Of a stretch of DNA of 21,017 bases, positions 1 through 7,171 are shown piece after piece (position 1 is the first letter of the stretch; each line of letters opens with the position of its first letter). This DNA is from JANOBJ01 sp031411575 (lineage in GTDB: Bacteria > Pseudomonadota > Gammaproteobacteria > Burkholderiales > Burkholderiaceae_C): positions 1 to 21,017 of the forward strand of contig JANOBJ010000206.1 of the NCBI GenBank assembly GCA_031411575.1. Direction: 5' to 3'. The position numbers and the translations under genes were made by a program. The notes beneath the pieces were generated by a model. That model made no database searches, was not told the DNA's origin, and saw only the letters and a list, made by a program, of their open reading frames with translations.

Positions 1-1172
1 CCATCGGTCAGCACAGCGGTCACGTCAACGCTGGCCTCATCAATCTGCGGGTCTACTGTGGCCACCACCTTGCGGCGCAGGGCCACCATGTCGGCGGGGT
101 TGACCACCTCGTCTGAAAATTCTTCCTCGGCGGCGCGGCCAAAAGTCAGGCCCGCCGCGCAGCCGTGGTAGACGCTGAACTTGGCCTGCAGGCCATCGGC
201 CGGCTCTTTTTTGCCGGTGAGTTCGACCACCAGCGAATGCACTTTCAGCTCGATGCGCTCCACCTGATCAGGCGTCACGCGCTGTTCGCGCAGCTGCGAG
301 CAGGCGTCGATACTCGGGTGGATCACGATGCCGCAGGCAAAGGGCTTGTAGCTGTTGAACGAGATTTCGAAGCGCTGGCCCAGTTCGTCGGTGATTTCGC
401 GCCAGTCGCACTTGGCTGATACCGTTTGCACCATCCCGCGCGGCGCTTCGATGGCCTTGGGGCTGGCGGTGTAGCCGTGGCGTGCCATCAACGCAGACAT
501 CAGGCCCGCGCGTGCGGCACCACCGGGGTGAAAGGGTTTGGTCATGGTGCCGAACTGTTCGCGCATGCCTACCGGCTGCGAGGCAGCAATGCCCAGCGCC
601 ATCGCCGTCTGCTGCACACCCAGACCCAGCAGCCGCGCGCAGGCCGCCGCCGCGCCCAGCGTGCCGGTGGAGCCGGTGATGTGCCAGCCGCGGTCGTAGT
701 GGTCGGGGTACATCGCATTGCCCACGCGGCACGACACATCGATGCCCAGCACCAGCGCGTCGATCAGCTGGCGGCCGGACGCTTGGGTGTGCTCCGCCAG
801 CGCCAGCACCGCCGACGCGACCGGGCCGGCCGGATGGATGATGGTCTTGTGGTGGGTGTCGTCAAAGTCAAAGGTGTGCGAGGTAATGCCATTGATCAGC
901 GCGGCGCTGGCCATGTCAACCCGCTCTCTCCTGCCCAGCACGGCGGCCTGGGGCGCGGGCTGCAACATGGCCACGGCGGCCAGTGCGGCATCCGCAGCCG
1001 GGTGACGGGCGGCGCCGACGGCACAGCCCAGCCAGTTCAGGAAGGTGCGATGCGCTTCATGGTCCACCGCATCGCTCCAGCCCCTGGACGGATGGTTGGC
1101 GACAAATTCCGCCAGGATCTGCGTGATGGGCGGGGCGTTGTGGTCGGCGGCGACCTGGGTGTTGCGTGCCAT
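1..1172 (-). CDS. MmgE/PrpD family protein, C-terminus cut by window edge
   Basis: Reading leftwards from ATG at 1172, the frame stays open for 390 codons to the window start, so the C-terminus is missing (the family is usually about 450-480 residues). The protein begins MARNTQVAADHN and shows hallmarks of the MmgE/PrpD fold: an early 'FLNWLGCAVGAARHPAAD' stretch, 'NGITSHTFDFDDTHHKTI' with the conserved DFDD(T)H motif, 'HITGSTGTLGAAAA' and 'FHPGGAARAGLMSAL'. Known members include 2-methylcitrate dehydratase (PrpD) and cis-aconitate decarboxylase, but most members in this type of bacterium have no assigned substrate. No prpB or prpC lies nearby, so I do not call it prpD. It starts 38 bp after the Bug gene stop and probably shares its transcript. 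The Shine-Dalgarno is weak (GGAAG about 12 bases upstream). The family call is firm and the substrate unknown. Confidence 0.9.
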   Translation of the reverse strand, partial: MARNTQVAADHNAPPITQILAEFVANHPSRGWSDAVDHEAHRTFLNWLGCAVGAARHPAADAALAAVAMLQPAPQAAVLGRRERVDMASAALINGITSHTFDFDDTHHKTIIHPAGPVASAVLALAEHTQASGRQLIDALVLGIDVSCRVGNAMYPDHYDRGWHITGSTGTLGAAAACARLLGLGVQQTAMALGIAASQPVGMREQFGTMTKPFHPGGAARAGLMSALMARHGYTASPKAIEAPRGMVQTVSAKCDWREITDELGQRFEISFNSYKPFACGIVIHPSIDACSQLREQRVTPDQVERIELKVHSLVVELTGKKEPADGLQAKFSVYHGCAAGLTFGRAAEEEFSDEVVNPADMVALRRKVVATVDPQIDEASVDVTAVLTD

Positions 1173-1210
1173 GGGTGAATGCTGCTTCCAGGGATAAATG
1201 AGGGGCGGCT

Positions 1211-2182
1211 CTAGCTGTCGAGTTCGATCTTGCGGGCGCGCGCCAGCTGGGTCCAGCGCGCGATATCGGTCTTGATGAACTCGCCAAACTGCTCCGGCGA
1301 CATGACGATGGGCTCGATCGCTTCCACGGCGAGTTTTTCGCGCAGGTCGGGTGCGCGAAGCACGGTGGCCAGCGTTTCATTGAGCTGCCGCACGATGGGC
1401 GCGGGCAGACCCGCCGGGCCCACCACGCCATACCACTGCTGGGCGTCAAAACCCTTGTAGCCCGATTCATCAAGCGTGGGCACGTCCTTGAACTGTGGGT
1501 GGCGCGTCAGGCCGGTTACCGCCAGCGGCCGCACCCGGCCCGAACGGATATGCGGCACCGCAGCCGCCAGGCCCGGGAACATGGCCTGGGTCTGGCCGCC
1601 CATCAGGTCGGTAAACGCAGGCGCCACGCCCCGGTACGGGATGTGCACCATGAACGAGTTGACCTGCTGCTTGAACAGCTCCATGGTGAGGTGCGTGAGC
1701 GAGCCCTGCCCGGCCGAGCCATAGCTCACGCGGCCGGGGTTTGTCTTCAGGTAAGCCACAAACTCGGCCACGGTGTTGACCGGCAGCGCGGCGTTGACCA
1801 CCAGCACATTGGGGGTAGAGCCGATCATGCCGACAGGCGTGAAATCGCGGATCGGGTCGTACGGCAGCTTGCGCGTGGCGGGGCTGGTGCCGTGGGTGGC
1901 CACATAGCCCTGCAGCAAGGTGTAGCCATCGGGCGGGGCACGCATGGCGCTCTGGCAGGCGATGACGCCCCCGCCGCCGCCCTGGTTGTCCACCACAAAG
2001 CTCTGGTTGAGCACCTTGCCCCAGCGCTCGGTGACGGTGCGGCCCACCATGTCGCTGCCACCGCCGGCGGCTACCGGCACGATGTAGCGGATGGGTTTGG
2101 CAGGATAGGCCGATTGCGCGTGCAGCAGCGTGGGCGCGCAGGCCAGCACGGGGGCAGCGAACAGCAGGTTGCGGCGTTTCAT
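1211..2182 (-). CDS. Bug/TctC-family periplasmic solute-binding protein
   Basis: This 323-residue protein starts MKRRNLLFAAPVLACAP, a Sec-type signal peptide with likely cleavage near 'LLHAQ-SAYPAKPI'. The mature part has the Bug signature: 'PAKPIRYIVPVAAGGGSDMVGRTV' at its N-terminus, 'MRAPPDGYTLL', 'GRVSYGSAGQGSLTHL', 'HIPYRGVAPAFTDLMGGQ' and 'RPLAVTGLTRHPQFKDVPT'. Bug proteins bind carboxylates or other small organic acids in the periplasm. Many are not encoded next to a TctAB permease, and none is visible here. I chose ATG 2182 because GGAGA sits about 10 bases upstream and the signal peptide then begins normally; the open frame continues to 2221. Its place between a LysR regulator and an MmgE/PrpD enzyme suggests it senses or delivers the substrate of that operon. 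The ligand cannot be read from the sequence. Confidence 0.93.
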   Translation of the reverse strand: MKRRNLLFAAPVLACAPTLLHAQSAYPAKPIRYIVPVAAGGGSDMVGRTVTERWGKVLNQSFVVDNQGGGGGVIACQSAMRAPPDGYTLLQGYVATHGTSPATRKLPYDPIRDFTPVGMIGSTPNVLVVNAALPVNTVAEFVAYLKTNPGRVSYGSAGQGSLTHLTMELFKQQVNSFMVHIPYRGVAPAFTDLMGGQTQAMFPGLAAAVPHIRSGRVRPLAVTGLTRHPQFKDVPTLDESGYKGFDAQQWYGVVGPAGLPAPIVRQLNETLATVLRAPDLREKLAVEAIEPIVMSPEQFGEFIKTDIARWTQLARARKIELDS

Positions 2183-2254
2183 GGCGGTTTGTCTCCGGGG
2201 TTTCGTTGCTATTGTCGCCATTTTCAGCCCGCGCGGCAGGGCGTCGGCACGGTG

Positions 2255-3154
2255 TCAGACCCGGTAAAGGGCTGCAATCGCTTCACGCAGCCAGCGGTTG
2301 CCGGGGTCAGATTCAAAGCGTTTGCTCCAGTGCAGCGAGACCGCGAAATCACGCAGCGGAAACGCAGGCTCCACGATGGCGTAGCCACCTTCGGCCGCAA
2401 ATCCTTGCGCGATGTTGCGCGGCATCACCACGGCCAGATCAGTCGCTCGCACGATCGCCGGCAGCACCATGAAATGCTCGGTGGTCAGGCGCACCCGCTC
2501 GCCGAGGTGCAGCATCTGCAGGATGCGCAGCGTGTCGGCGTGGGTGCGCACGCAGACAAATTCGAGTTGCTGCAGCGCCTGCAACAGCGCCGCGCCCCGC
2601 AGACTGCGCTTCAGGAAAGGGTGCCCCTTGCGCAGCAGCACCACATAGCGGTCTTTCAGCAGTTGCACGCGCTGGCTGTCCTTGAGCATCGGCAGGAAGC
2701 CGAAGGCAAAGTCGATACGGCCACTGTCGAGCGCGTCGCCAATGTCAGCATGGGGCAGCGGCAGGGTTTCCAGCCGCACGCCGGGCGCTTGCTCGCGCAG
2801 CATCGCCATCAGCTCAGGCAGGAAGCGGCCTTCACCGATATCGCTCATGTGGATACGGAAGGTGCGACTCGACTGCAGGGGCTCGAAACCGGCCGATTCA
2901 CTCAGCGCCTGTTCGATCACCCCCAGCGCCTGGCGTATAGGCTCGGCCAGGCGGTTGGCGCGCGGCGTGGGCTGCACGCCGCCAGTGGCGCGCACAAACA
3001 GTGGGTCATGCAGCAGCGTGCGCAGACGCGTCAGACCCTGGCTCGCTGCCGGCTGGGTCATGTCGAGCAGTTCGGCAGCCCGGCTCACGTTGCGCGTTCG
3101 GTGCACGGCGTCAAACACGCGCAACAGGTTGAGATCGATCTCTTTGATATGCAT
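2255..3154 (-). CDS. LysR-family transcriptional regulator (NahR/LinR-like subgroup)
   Basis: This 299-residue protein starts MHIKEIDLNLLRVFDAV. The N-terminal winged helix-turn-helix spans roughly residues 6-65 ('RNVSRAAELLDMTQPAASQ', then 'LRTLLHDPLFVRATGG'). The DPLFVR form of the HTH wing is typical of the NahR/LinR/NodD-like branch that controls aromatic and related catabolic operons. The rest is a LysR substrate-binding domain ('FRIHMSDIGEGRFLPELM', 'GRIDFAFGFLPM'). Start choice is uncertain: upstream in-frame ATGs at 3181 and 3232 exist, but the family aligns best from 3154. The gene is divergent from the 2-oxoacid oxidoreductase operon at 3263 and is followed on its own strand by Bug and MmgE/PrpD genes, so it could control both sides. 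Confidence 0.92.
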   Translation of the reverse strand: MHIKEIDLNLLRVFDAVHRTRNVSRAAELLDMTQPAASQGLTRLRTLLHDPLFVRATGGVQPTPRANRLAEPIRQALGVIEQALSESAGFEPLQSSRTFRIHMSDIGEGRFLPELMAMLREQAPGVRLETLPLPHADIGDALDSGRIDFAFGFLPMLKDSQRVQLLKDRYVVLLRKGHPFLKRSLRGAALLQALQQLEFVCVRTHADTLRILQMLHLGERVRLTTEHFMVLPAIVRATDLAVVMPRNIAQGFAAEGGYAIVEPAFPLRDFAVSLHWSKRFESDPGNRWLREAIAALYRV

Positions 3155-3262
3155 GAAATTAATACTATTTAGTATTTTCATTGTATTGATTAATGATGGG
3201 AATGTGCAGACACTCATGCCCACGGCGACCAAACACCCATCTCGCCATCAAGGAGACAGCGC
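3155..3262. promoter_or_regulatory. Divergent AT-rich control region with a 16-bp inverted repeat
   Basis: This intergenic stretch separates the divergent lysR and oxidoreductase genes. It is strikingly AT-rich at 3155-3195 against a GC-rich background. At 3161-3176 there is a perfect inverted repeat, AATACT-ATTT-AGTATT. A weaker CATT...AATG pair follows at 3179-3195. LysR regulators typically bind such dyads between divergent genes, so this is the likely operator for the regulator encoded at 2255-3154. I could not assign -35 and -10 hexamers with confidence. If lysR actually starts at the upstream ATG 3181, the dyad would lie inside its first codons. Confidence 0.55.
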
Positions 3263-3265
3263 TTG
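3251..3265 (+). promoter_or_regulatory. Strong ribosome binding site fixing a TTG start
   Basis: AGGAGA at 3251-3256 lies six bases before TTG at 3263. No ATG or GTG in this frame fits the family N-terminus as well, so this Shine-Dalgarno decides the unusual start codon of the large oxidoreductase gene. Confidence 0.7.
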
Positions 3266-5416
3266 GAAGTTTCATTCAGCAAAGAGATTGAGTCGCTGCG
3301 CCTGGGCGATGGCCAGACCATCCATGGCGCGGGCATCCTGGCCAAAACCAAGGCGCTGCTGCAGTCTGGCGTGTCATACGTGGGCGGCTACCAGGGCGCG
3401 CCGGTGTCGCACCTGCTCGACGTGATGGTGCAGGCCAAGCCCTACATGGACGAGTTGGGCGTGCAGGTAGAGGCCTGCTCCAACGAGGCCTCGGCCGCCG
3501 CGATGCTGGGCGCGTCGATCCACTACCCGCTGCGAGGCGCGGTGACATGGAAATCCATCGTCGGCACCAATGTGGCGGCCGACGCCCTGAGCAACCTGTC
3601 GTCACCGGGCGTCAAGGGCGGCGTACTGATCGTGGTGGGCGAAGACTATGGCGAAGGCGCCAGCGTGATCCAGGAACGCACGCACGCCTATGCGCTCAAG
3701 TCGAGCATGTGCCTGCTCGACCCGCGGCCCGATTTGCAGCAGATGGTGGGCCTGGTGGAGCACGGTTTCCGCCTGTCAGAAGCATCCAACATGCCGGCCG
3801 TGCTGGAACTGCGCATCCGCGCCTGCCATGTGCGCGGCAGCTTCGTGGCCAAAGACAACCTGTCGCCCGCCATCTCCAAGCATGCGCTGATGGATGAGCC
3901 GGCCGCGTTTGACTACGGGCGGCTGGCGCACCCGCCCGTGACCTTTCGCCATGAAAAGCTCAAGGGCGACGAGCGCATCCCGGCGGCGCGGCGCTACATC
4001 GCCGAGCACCGCCTCAATGAACACTTTGACGGCCTGCACAGCGATGTGGGCATCGTGGTGCAGGGAGGCCTGTACAACACGCTGATCCGCGCGCTCCAGC
4101 AGTTCGGCATGGCCGATGCGTTTGGCCAGACCGATATTCCGCTGCTGGTACTCAACGTCACCTACCCGCTGGTGCCGGTTGAGTTGAAAGGCTTTTGCGT
4201 CGGCAAACGCGCCGTGCTGATGATGGAAGAAGGGCAACCCGAGTACATCGAGCAGGAGTTGGCCACGTTGCTGCGCCGCAGCGACATCCAGACGCCGCTG
4301 CACGGCAAGGACATGCTGCCGTCGGCCGGCGAGTACACGGCCGAGGTGATGGCGGGTGGTCTGTCGCAATTTTTACAGCGCTACCTGCCCGCGCATACGC
4401 CTGCGTCGGTGGGCACCTGGCTGCAGGGCAACCAGGACCGCCGCGCCGCCGTGGTGAAGGAACTGGGCGCACCGCTGCCCGCGCGGCCGCCGGGCATGTG
4501 CATCGGCTGCCCCGAGCGGCCCGTGTTCTCGGCCCTCAAGCTGGCGGAGCAGGACATCGGCCCCGTGCATATCGCGGGCGATATCGGCTGCCACGCGCTC
4601 GCCACCTTCGAGCCGTTTTCGTTCGGCCACTCGATCCTCGGCTACGGCATGAGCCTGGCCAGCCGCGCCGGTGTGTCGCCGGTGATGAAGCGGCGCGTGC
4701 TGTCGGTGATGGGTGATGGCGGCTTCTGGCACAACGGGCTGTTGACCGGCGTGCAGAGCGCGCTGTTCAACGGCGACGACGCGGTGCTGCTGATCTTCAA
4801 GAACGGCTACACCTCGGCCACCGGCACGCAAGACATCATCTCCACGCCGGATGACGACGCCAAGCTGGCGGCGCCCGACAAGATGGCCAGCCTGGCGCAC
4901 ACCAACACCACCATCGAGAGCACGCTCAAAGGCCTGGGCGTGCAGTGGCTGCGCACCGTGCACACCTACCATGTGGACGAGATGCGCGCCACGCTCACCG
5001 AAGCGTTCAGCACCGGGTTCCAGGGCCTCAAGGTGATCGTGGCCGAAGGCGAATGCCAGCTGGAGCGCCAGCGCCGAATCAAACCGTGGATTGCCAGCCT
5101 GCTCAAAAAAGGCAAGCGCGTGGTGCGGGTGAAGTACGGCGTGGACGAGGACGTATGCAACGGCGACCACGCCTGCATCCGCATCTCGGGCTGCCCGACG
5201 CTGACCCTGAAAGACAACCCCGACCCGCTGAAGGTGGACCCGGTGGCCACGGTGATCGATGGCTGCGTGGGCTGCGGCCTGTGTGGCTCGAATGCACACG
5301 CGGCGACGCTGTGCCCGAGCTTCTACCGGGCAGAGGTGATCCAGAACGCGAGGTGGTACGAGCGGTTGACTGCTTCGCTGCGCGGGTCGTTCGTCCGTCA
5401 TTTGCAGCCGGACTGA
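3263..5416 (+). CDS. Indolepyruvate ferredoxin oxidoreductase-like alpha subunit (TPP- and Fe-S-containing)
   Basis: This 717-residue protein belongs to the 2-oxoacid:ferredoxin oxidoreductases, which decarboxylate a 2-oxoacid with thiamine diphosphate and CoA to give an acyl-CoA and reduced ferredoxin. The N-terminal domain has 'VGGYQGAPVSHLLDVM' (residues about 39-54) and 'EACSNEASAAAMLGASI'. The C-terminal thiamine domain has 'GMCIGCPERP' at 411-420 and the binding motif GDG (484-486) followed by N514. The tail carries cysteines in two groups: C632, C638, C644-P, and C668, C671, C674, C684-P. These spacings differ from the classic CxxCxxCxxxCP ferredoxin pattern of archaeal IorA; I believe they resemble the aerobic proteobacterial branch. 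The next gene encodes the partner subunit. Translation starts at TTG. Aromatic pyruvates are the best-known substrates of the family, but the real substrate here is unproven. Confidence 0.88.
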   Translation: MEVSFSKEIESLRLGDGQTIHGAGILAKTKALLQSGVSYVGGYQGAPVSHLLDVMVQAKPYMDELGVQVEACSNEASAAAMLGASIHYPLRGAVTWKSIVGTNVAADALSNLSSPGVKGGVLIVVGEDYGEGASVIQERTHAYALKSSMCLLDPRPDLQQMVGLVEHGFRLSEASNMPAVLELRIRACHVRGSFVAKDNLSPAISKHALMDEPAAFDYGRLAHPPVTFRHEKLKGDERIPAARRYIAEHRLNEHFDGLHSDVGIVVQGGLYNTLIRALQQFGMADAFGQTDIPLLVLNVTYPLVPVELKGFCVGKRAVLMMEEGQPEYIEQELATLLRRSDIQTPLHGKDMLPSAGEYTAEVMAGGLSQFLQRYLPAHTPASVGTWLQGNQDRRAAVVKELGAPLPARPPGMCIGCPERPVFSALKLAEQDIGPVHIAGDIGCHALATFEPFSFGHSILGYGMSLASRAGVSPVMKRRVLSVMGDGGFWHNGLLTGVQSALFNGDDAVLLIFKNGYTSATGTQDIISTPDDDAKLAAPDKMASLAHTNTTIESTLKGLGVQWLRTVHTYHVDEMRATLTEAFSTGFQGLKVIVAEGECQLERQRRIKPWIASLLKKGKRVVRVKYGVDEDVCNGDHACIRISGCPTLTLKDNPDPLKVDPVATVIDGCVGCGLCGSNAHAATLCPSFYRAEVIQNARWYERLTASLRGSFVRHLQPD

Positions 5417-5420
5417 GAAC

Positions 5421-5504
5421 ATGACCCCCACGCTTGCCACTTCGTGTGCTGCACTGCCCCCCGAGGGGGCCGCGTTTTGCCTTGGGGCGGCCCGGCGGTA
5501 AAAC
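5421..5504 (+). repeat. Interspersed GC-rich hairpin repeat, copy A
   Basis: This approximately 80-bp element begins 'ATGACCCCCACGCTTGCC' just after the oxidoreductase alpha stop codon and recurs twice at 8180-8341. It contains a first stem GCCCCC-CGA-GGGGGC. A second stem pairs GTTTTGCC (5474-5481) with GGTAAAAC (5497-5504) around the 15-base loop TTGGGGCGGCCCGGC. In the other copies the second stem is GTCGCC/GGCGAC around the identical loop. An open frame through it (MCCTAPRGG...) is read-through of the repeat and should not be used as the start of the next gene. Confidence 0.85.
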
Positions 5505-5521
5505 CTCACCCATTGAAATCT

Positions 5522-7117
5522 ATGTCGCAAACCCAACCCATTTCGCTCCTGCTGTGCGCCCTCGGCGGCGAAGGCGGCGGCGTGCTGACCGACTGGCTGG
5601 TTGACACCGCGCGCCGCGCGGGCTACCCCGCACAGGCCACCTCCATCCCCGGTGTGGCGCAGCGCACGGGCGCCACCACCTATTACCTGGAGGTCTTTCC
5701 GCTCAAGGCGGCGGATCTGGGCGGCAAGCGTCCGGTGTTCGGCCTGAACCCGCTGCCGGGCCGACTGGACGCGCTCGTCTCCAGCGAACTGCTGGAAACC
5801 GGGCGCCAGATCGCCAACGGGCTGAGCTCGCCGCAGCACACGCTGGTGATCACCTCGTCATCGCGCGCTCTCACCACCATCGAGAAAATGCACCTGGCCG
5901 ACGGCCGGCGCGACGAGGCCTCGCTGCTGCAACTGGTGCGCACCCACAGTCGCGCCCACCATGTGCTGGACATGGCGCGGCTCACGCGCGAGGCCGGCAC
6001 CATCGTCAGCGCGGTGATGCTGGGCTGCATAGCGGCCAGCGGGCTGCTGCCGTTTGCACGGGCCGACTATGAAGCCGTGATCGGCGAAGGCGGCAACACC
6101 GCCGCCGCCAGCCTGCGCGGCTTTGGCATGGCGTTTGACGCCGTGCAAGCGCAGCGATCGCAGGCCAGCTTCGTCGAGCATCTGCTATTTAATTCAGAGC
6201 AAACCATGACCACAGCGCCTGCACTGCCGGCCGATTTGGCATCAAAATTTCCGCCAGCGGTGCAGAGTCTGCTGACACTCGGCCACGCCCGTCTGGTGGA
6301 GTACCAGGACGCTGCCTACGCTGAGCGCTACGCCGAGCGACTGGCGCGCGTACTCGCGGCCGAACGCCAGGCCGACCCGGCCGGCGCCCACGGGTTTGCC
6401 ACCACGCGCGAGATGACACGCTGGCTGGCGCTATGGATGGCGTTTGACGACATCGTGCGCGTGGCCGATCTCAAGAGCCGCGCCAGCCGCTGGCAGCGCG
6501 TCAAGGGCGAAGTCAAAGCCAAGGATGACGACCTGCTCCAGGTGTATGACCATTTCAAGCCCGGTGCGCCCGAGTTTGCCGCGCTGCTGCCGCAACGCTG
6601 GGCTGACCGCGTGACGGCCTGGGACCGGCGGCGCGTGGCGGCGGGCAAGCCCTCGTGGGCGCTGCCGATCAAGGTGGGTACGCATTCGGTGCTGGGCATG
6701 CTGGCGCTGCGCACGCTGGCCAGCCTGAAAGGACTGCGCCTGCGTGGCAGCCGCTTTGCCGCCGAGCAGGCCATGATCGATCACTGGCTGGATGCCGTGG
6801 TCAGTGGCACGCGGCGGCACTGGGCGCTGGGCCATGAGTTGGCGCAGTGCGGCCGCCTGATCAAGAGCTACGGCACCACTAATGAGCGCGGCAAGGAAAA
6901 CCTGCTGCACGTGCTGAACCATCTGGCGATGGCGGCGCCCTTCCCCAGTGACGACGCACGCGCGCAGGCCATCGCCGCAGCGCGCACCGCCGCGCTGGCC
7001 GACGACGCGGGCAAGGCGCTCGATCAGGCGCTGGTGCAGCATGGCGCACCACCGCGCGCGGTCAAGCCGCAACCGATACGCTGGATGAAGAACCCGCGGC
7101 TGGCCAAGACCCCGTAG
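5522..7117 (+). CDS. Indolepyruvate oxidoreductase beta/gamma-type subunit with long C-terminal domain
   Basis: This 531-residue partner of the preceding alpha subunit starts MSQTQPISLLLC. Residues about 9-200 form the pyruvate ferredoxin oxidoreductase gamma-type domain, with 'ALGGEGGGVLTDWLVD' (13-28) and 'SIPGVAQRTGATTYYLEV', which resemble the IorB N-terminus. The remaining roughly 300 residues ('TREMTRWLALWMAFDDIVRVADLKSR', 'RGKENLLHVLNHLAMA') match the long helical extension (DUF6537-type) of the aerobic bacterial branch and explain why it is over twice the length of archaeal IorB. I prefer ATG 5522; the open frame runs back to 5444, but only through the interspersed repeat. No good Shine-Dalgarno is visible. 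A 19-bp AT-rich palindrome (6183-6201) encodes part of the linker between the two domains (residues 221-227). Confidence 0.86.
   Translation: MSQTQPISLLLCALGGEGGGVLTDWLVDTARRAGYPAQATSIPGVAQRTGATTYYLEVFPLKAADLGGKRPVFGLNPLPGRLDALVSSELLETGRQIANGLSSPQHTLVITSSSRALTTIEKMHLADGRRDEASLLQLVRTHSRAHHVLDMARLTREAGTIVSAVMLGCIAASGLLPFARADYEAVIGEGGNTAAASLRGFGMAFDAVQAQRSQASFVEHLLFNSEQTMTTAPALPADLASKFPPAVQSLLTLGHARLVEYQDAAYAERYAERLARVLAAERQADPAGAHGFATTREMTRWLALWMAFDDIVRVADLKSRASRWQRVKGEVKAKDDDLLQVYDHFKPGAPEFAALLPQRWADRVTAWDRRRVAAGKPSWALPIKVGTHSVLGMLALRTLASLKGLRLRGSRFAAEQAMIDHWLDAVVSGTRRHWALGHELAQCGRLIKSYGTTNERGKENLLHVLNHLAMAAPFPSDDARAQAIAAARTAALADDAGKALDQALVQHGAPPRAVKPQPIRWMKNPRLAKTP
6183..6201 (+). repeat. 19-bp AT-rich palindrome, copy 1 (in coding sequence)
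   Basis: TGCTATTTAATTCAGAGCA, arms TGCT/AGCA, falls in frame at residues 221-227 of the oxidoreductase subunit, in the linker between the conserved N-terminal domain and the C-terminal extension. It has the same 19-bp length and AT-rich centre as four other copies in the window (7228-7246, 8821-8839, 9949-9967, 16225-16243). Confidence 0.6.
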
Positions 7118-7171
7118 GCTTACCATCGGCCTCGGCGCGACTGTTCCCTACAAGAATCTCCGGAGACCCTC

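Noticed and set aside
1..1172. Calling the partial gene prpD (2-methylcitrate dehydratase)
   Set aside because: No methylcitrate cycle genes are nearby and the family is functionally broad; only the family name is supported.
2207..2231. Possible sixth AT-rich palindrome (TGCTATTGTCGCCATTTTCAGC)
   Set aside because: The arms are short, the length differs from the 19-bp family and the TGGTCAT flank is missing; chance similarity is likely.
1499..3172. 557-codon open frame on the plus strand
   Set aside because: It lies opposite the Bug and LysR genes, is rich in His/Arg/Gln as expected for an antisense frame of GC-rich DNA, and shows no recognisable motif.
4373..5839. 488-codon minus-strand open frame
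   Set aside because: It is a shadow of the oxidoreductase alpha gene and the repeat, with composition typical of antisense reading; the plus-strand frame has clear thiamine and Fe-S motifs.
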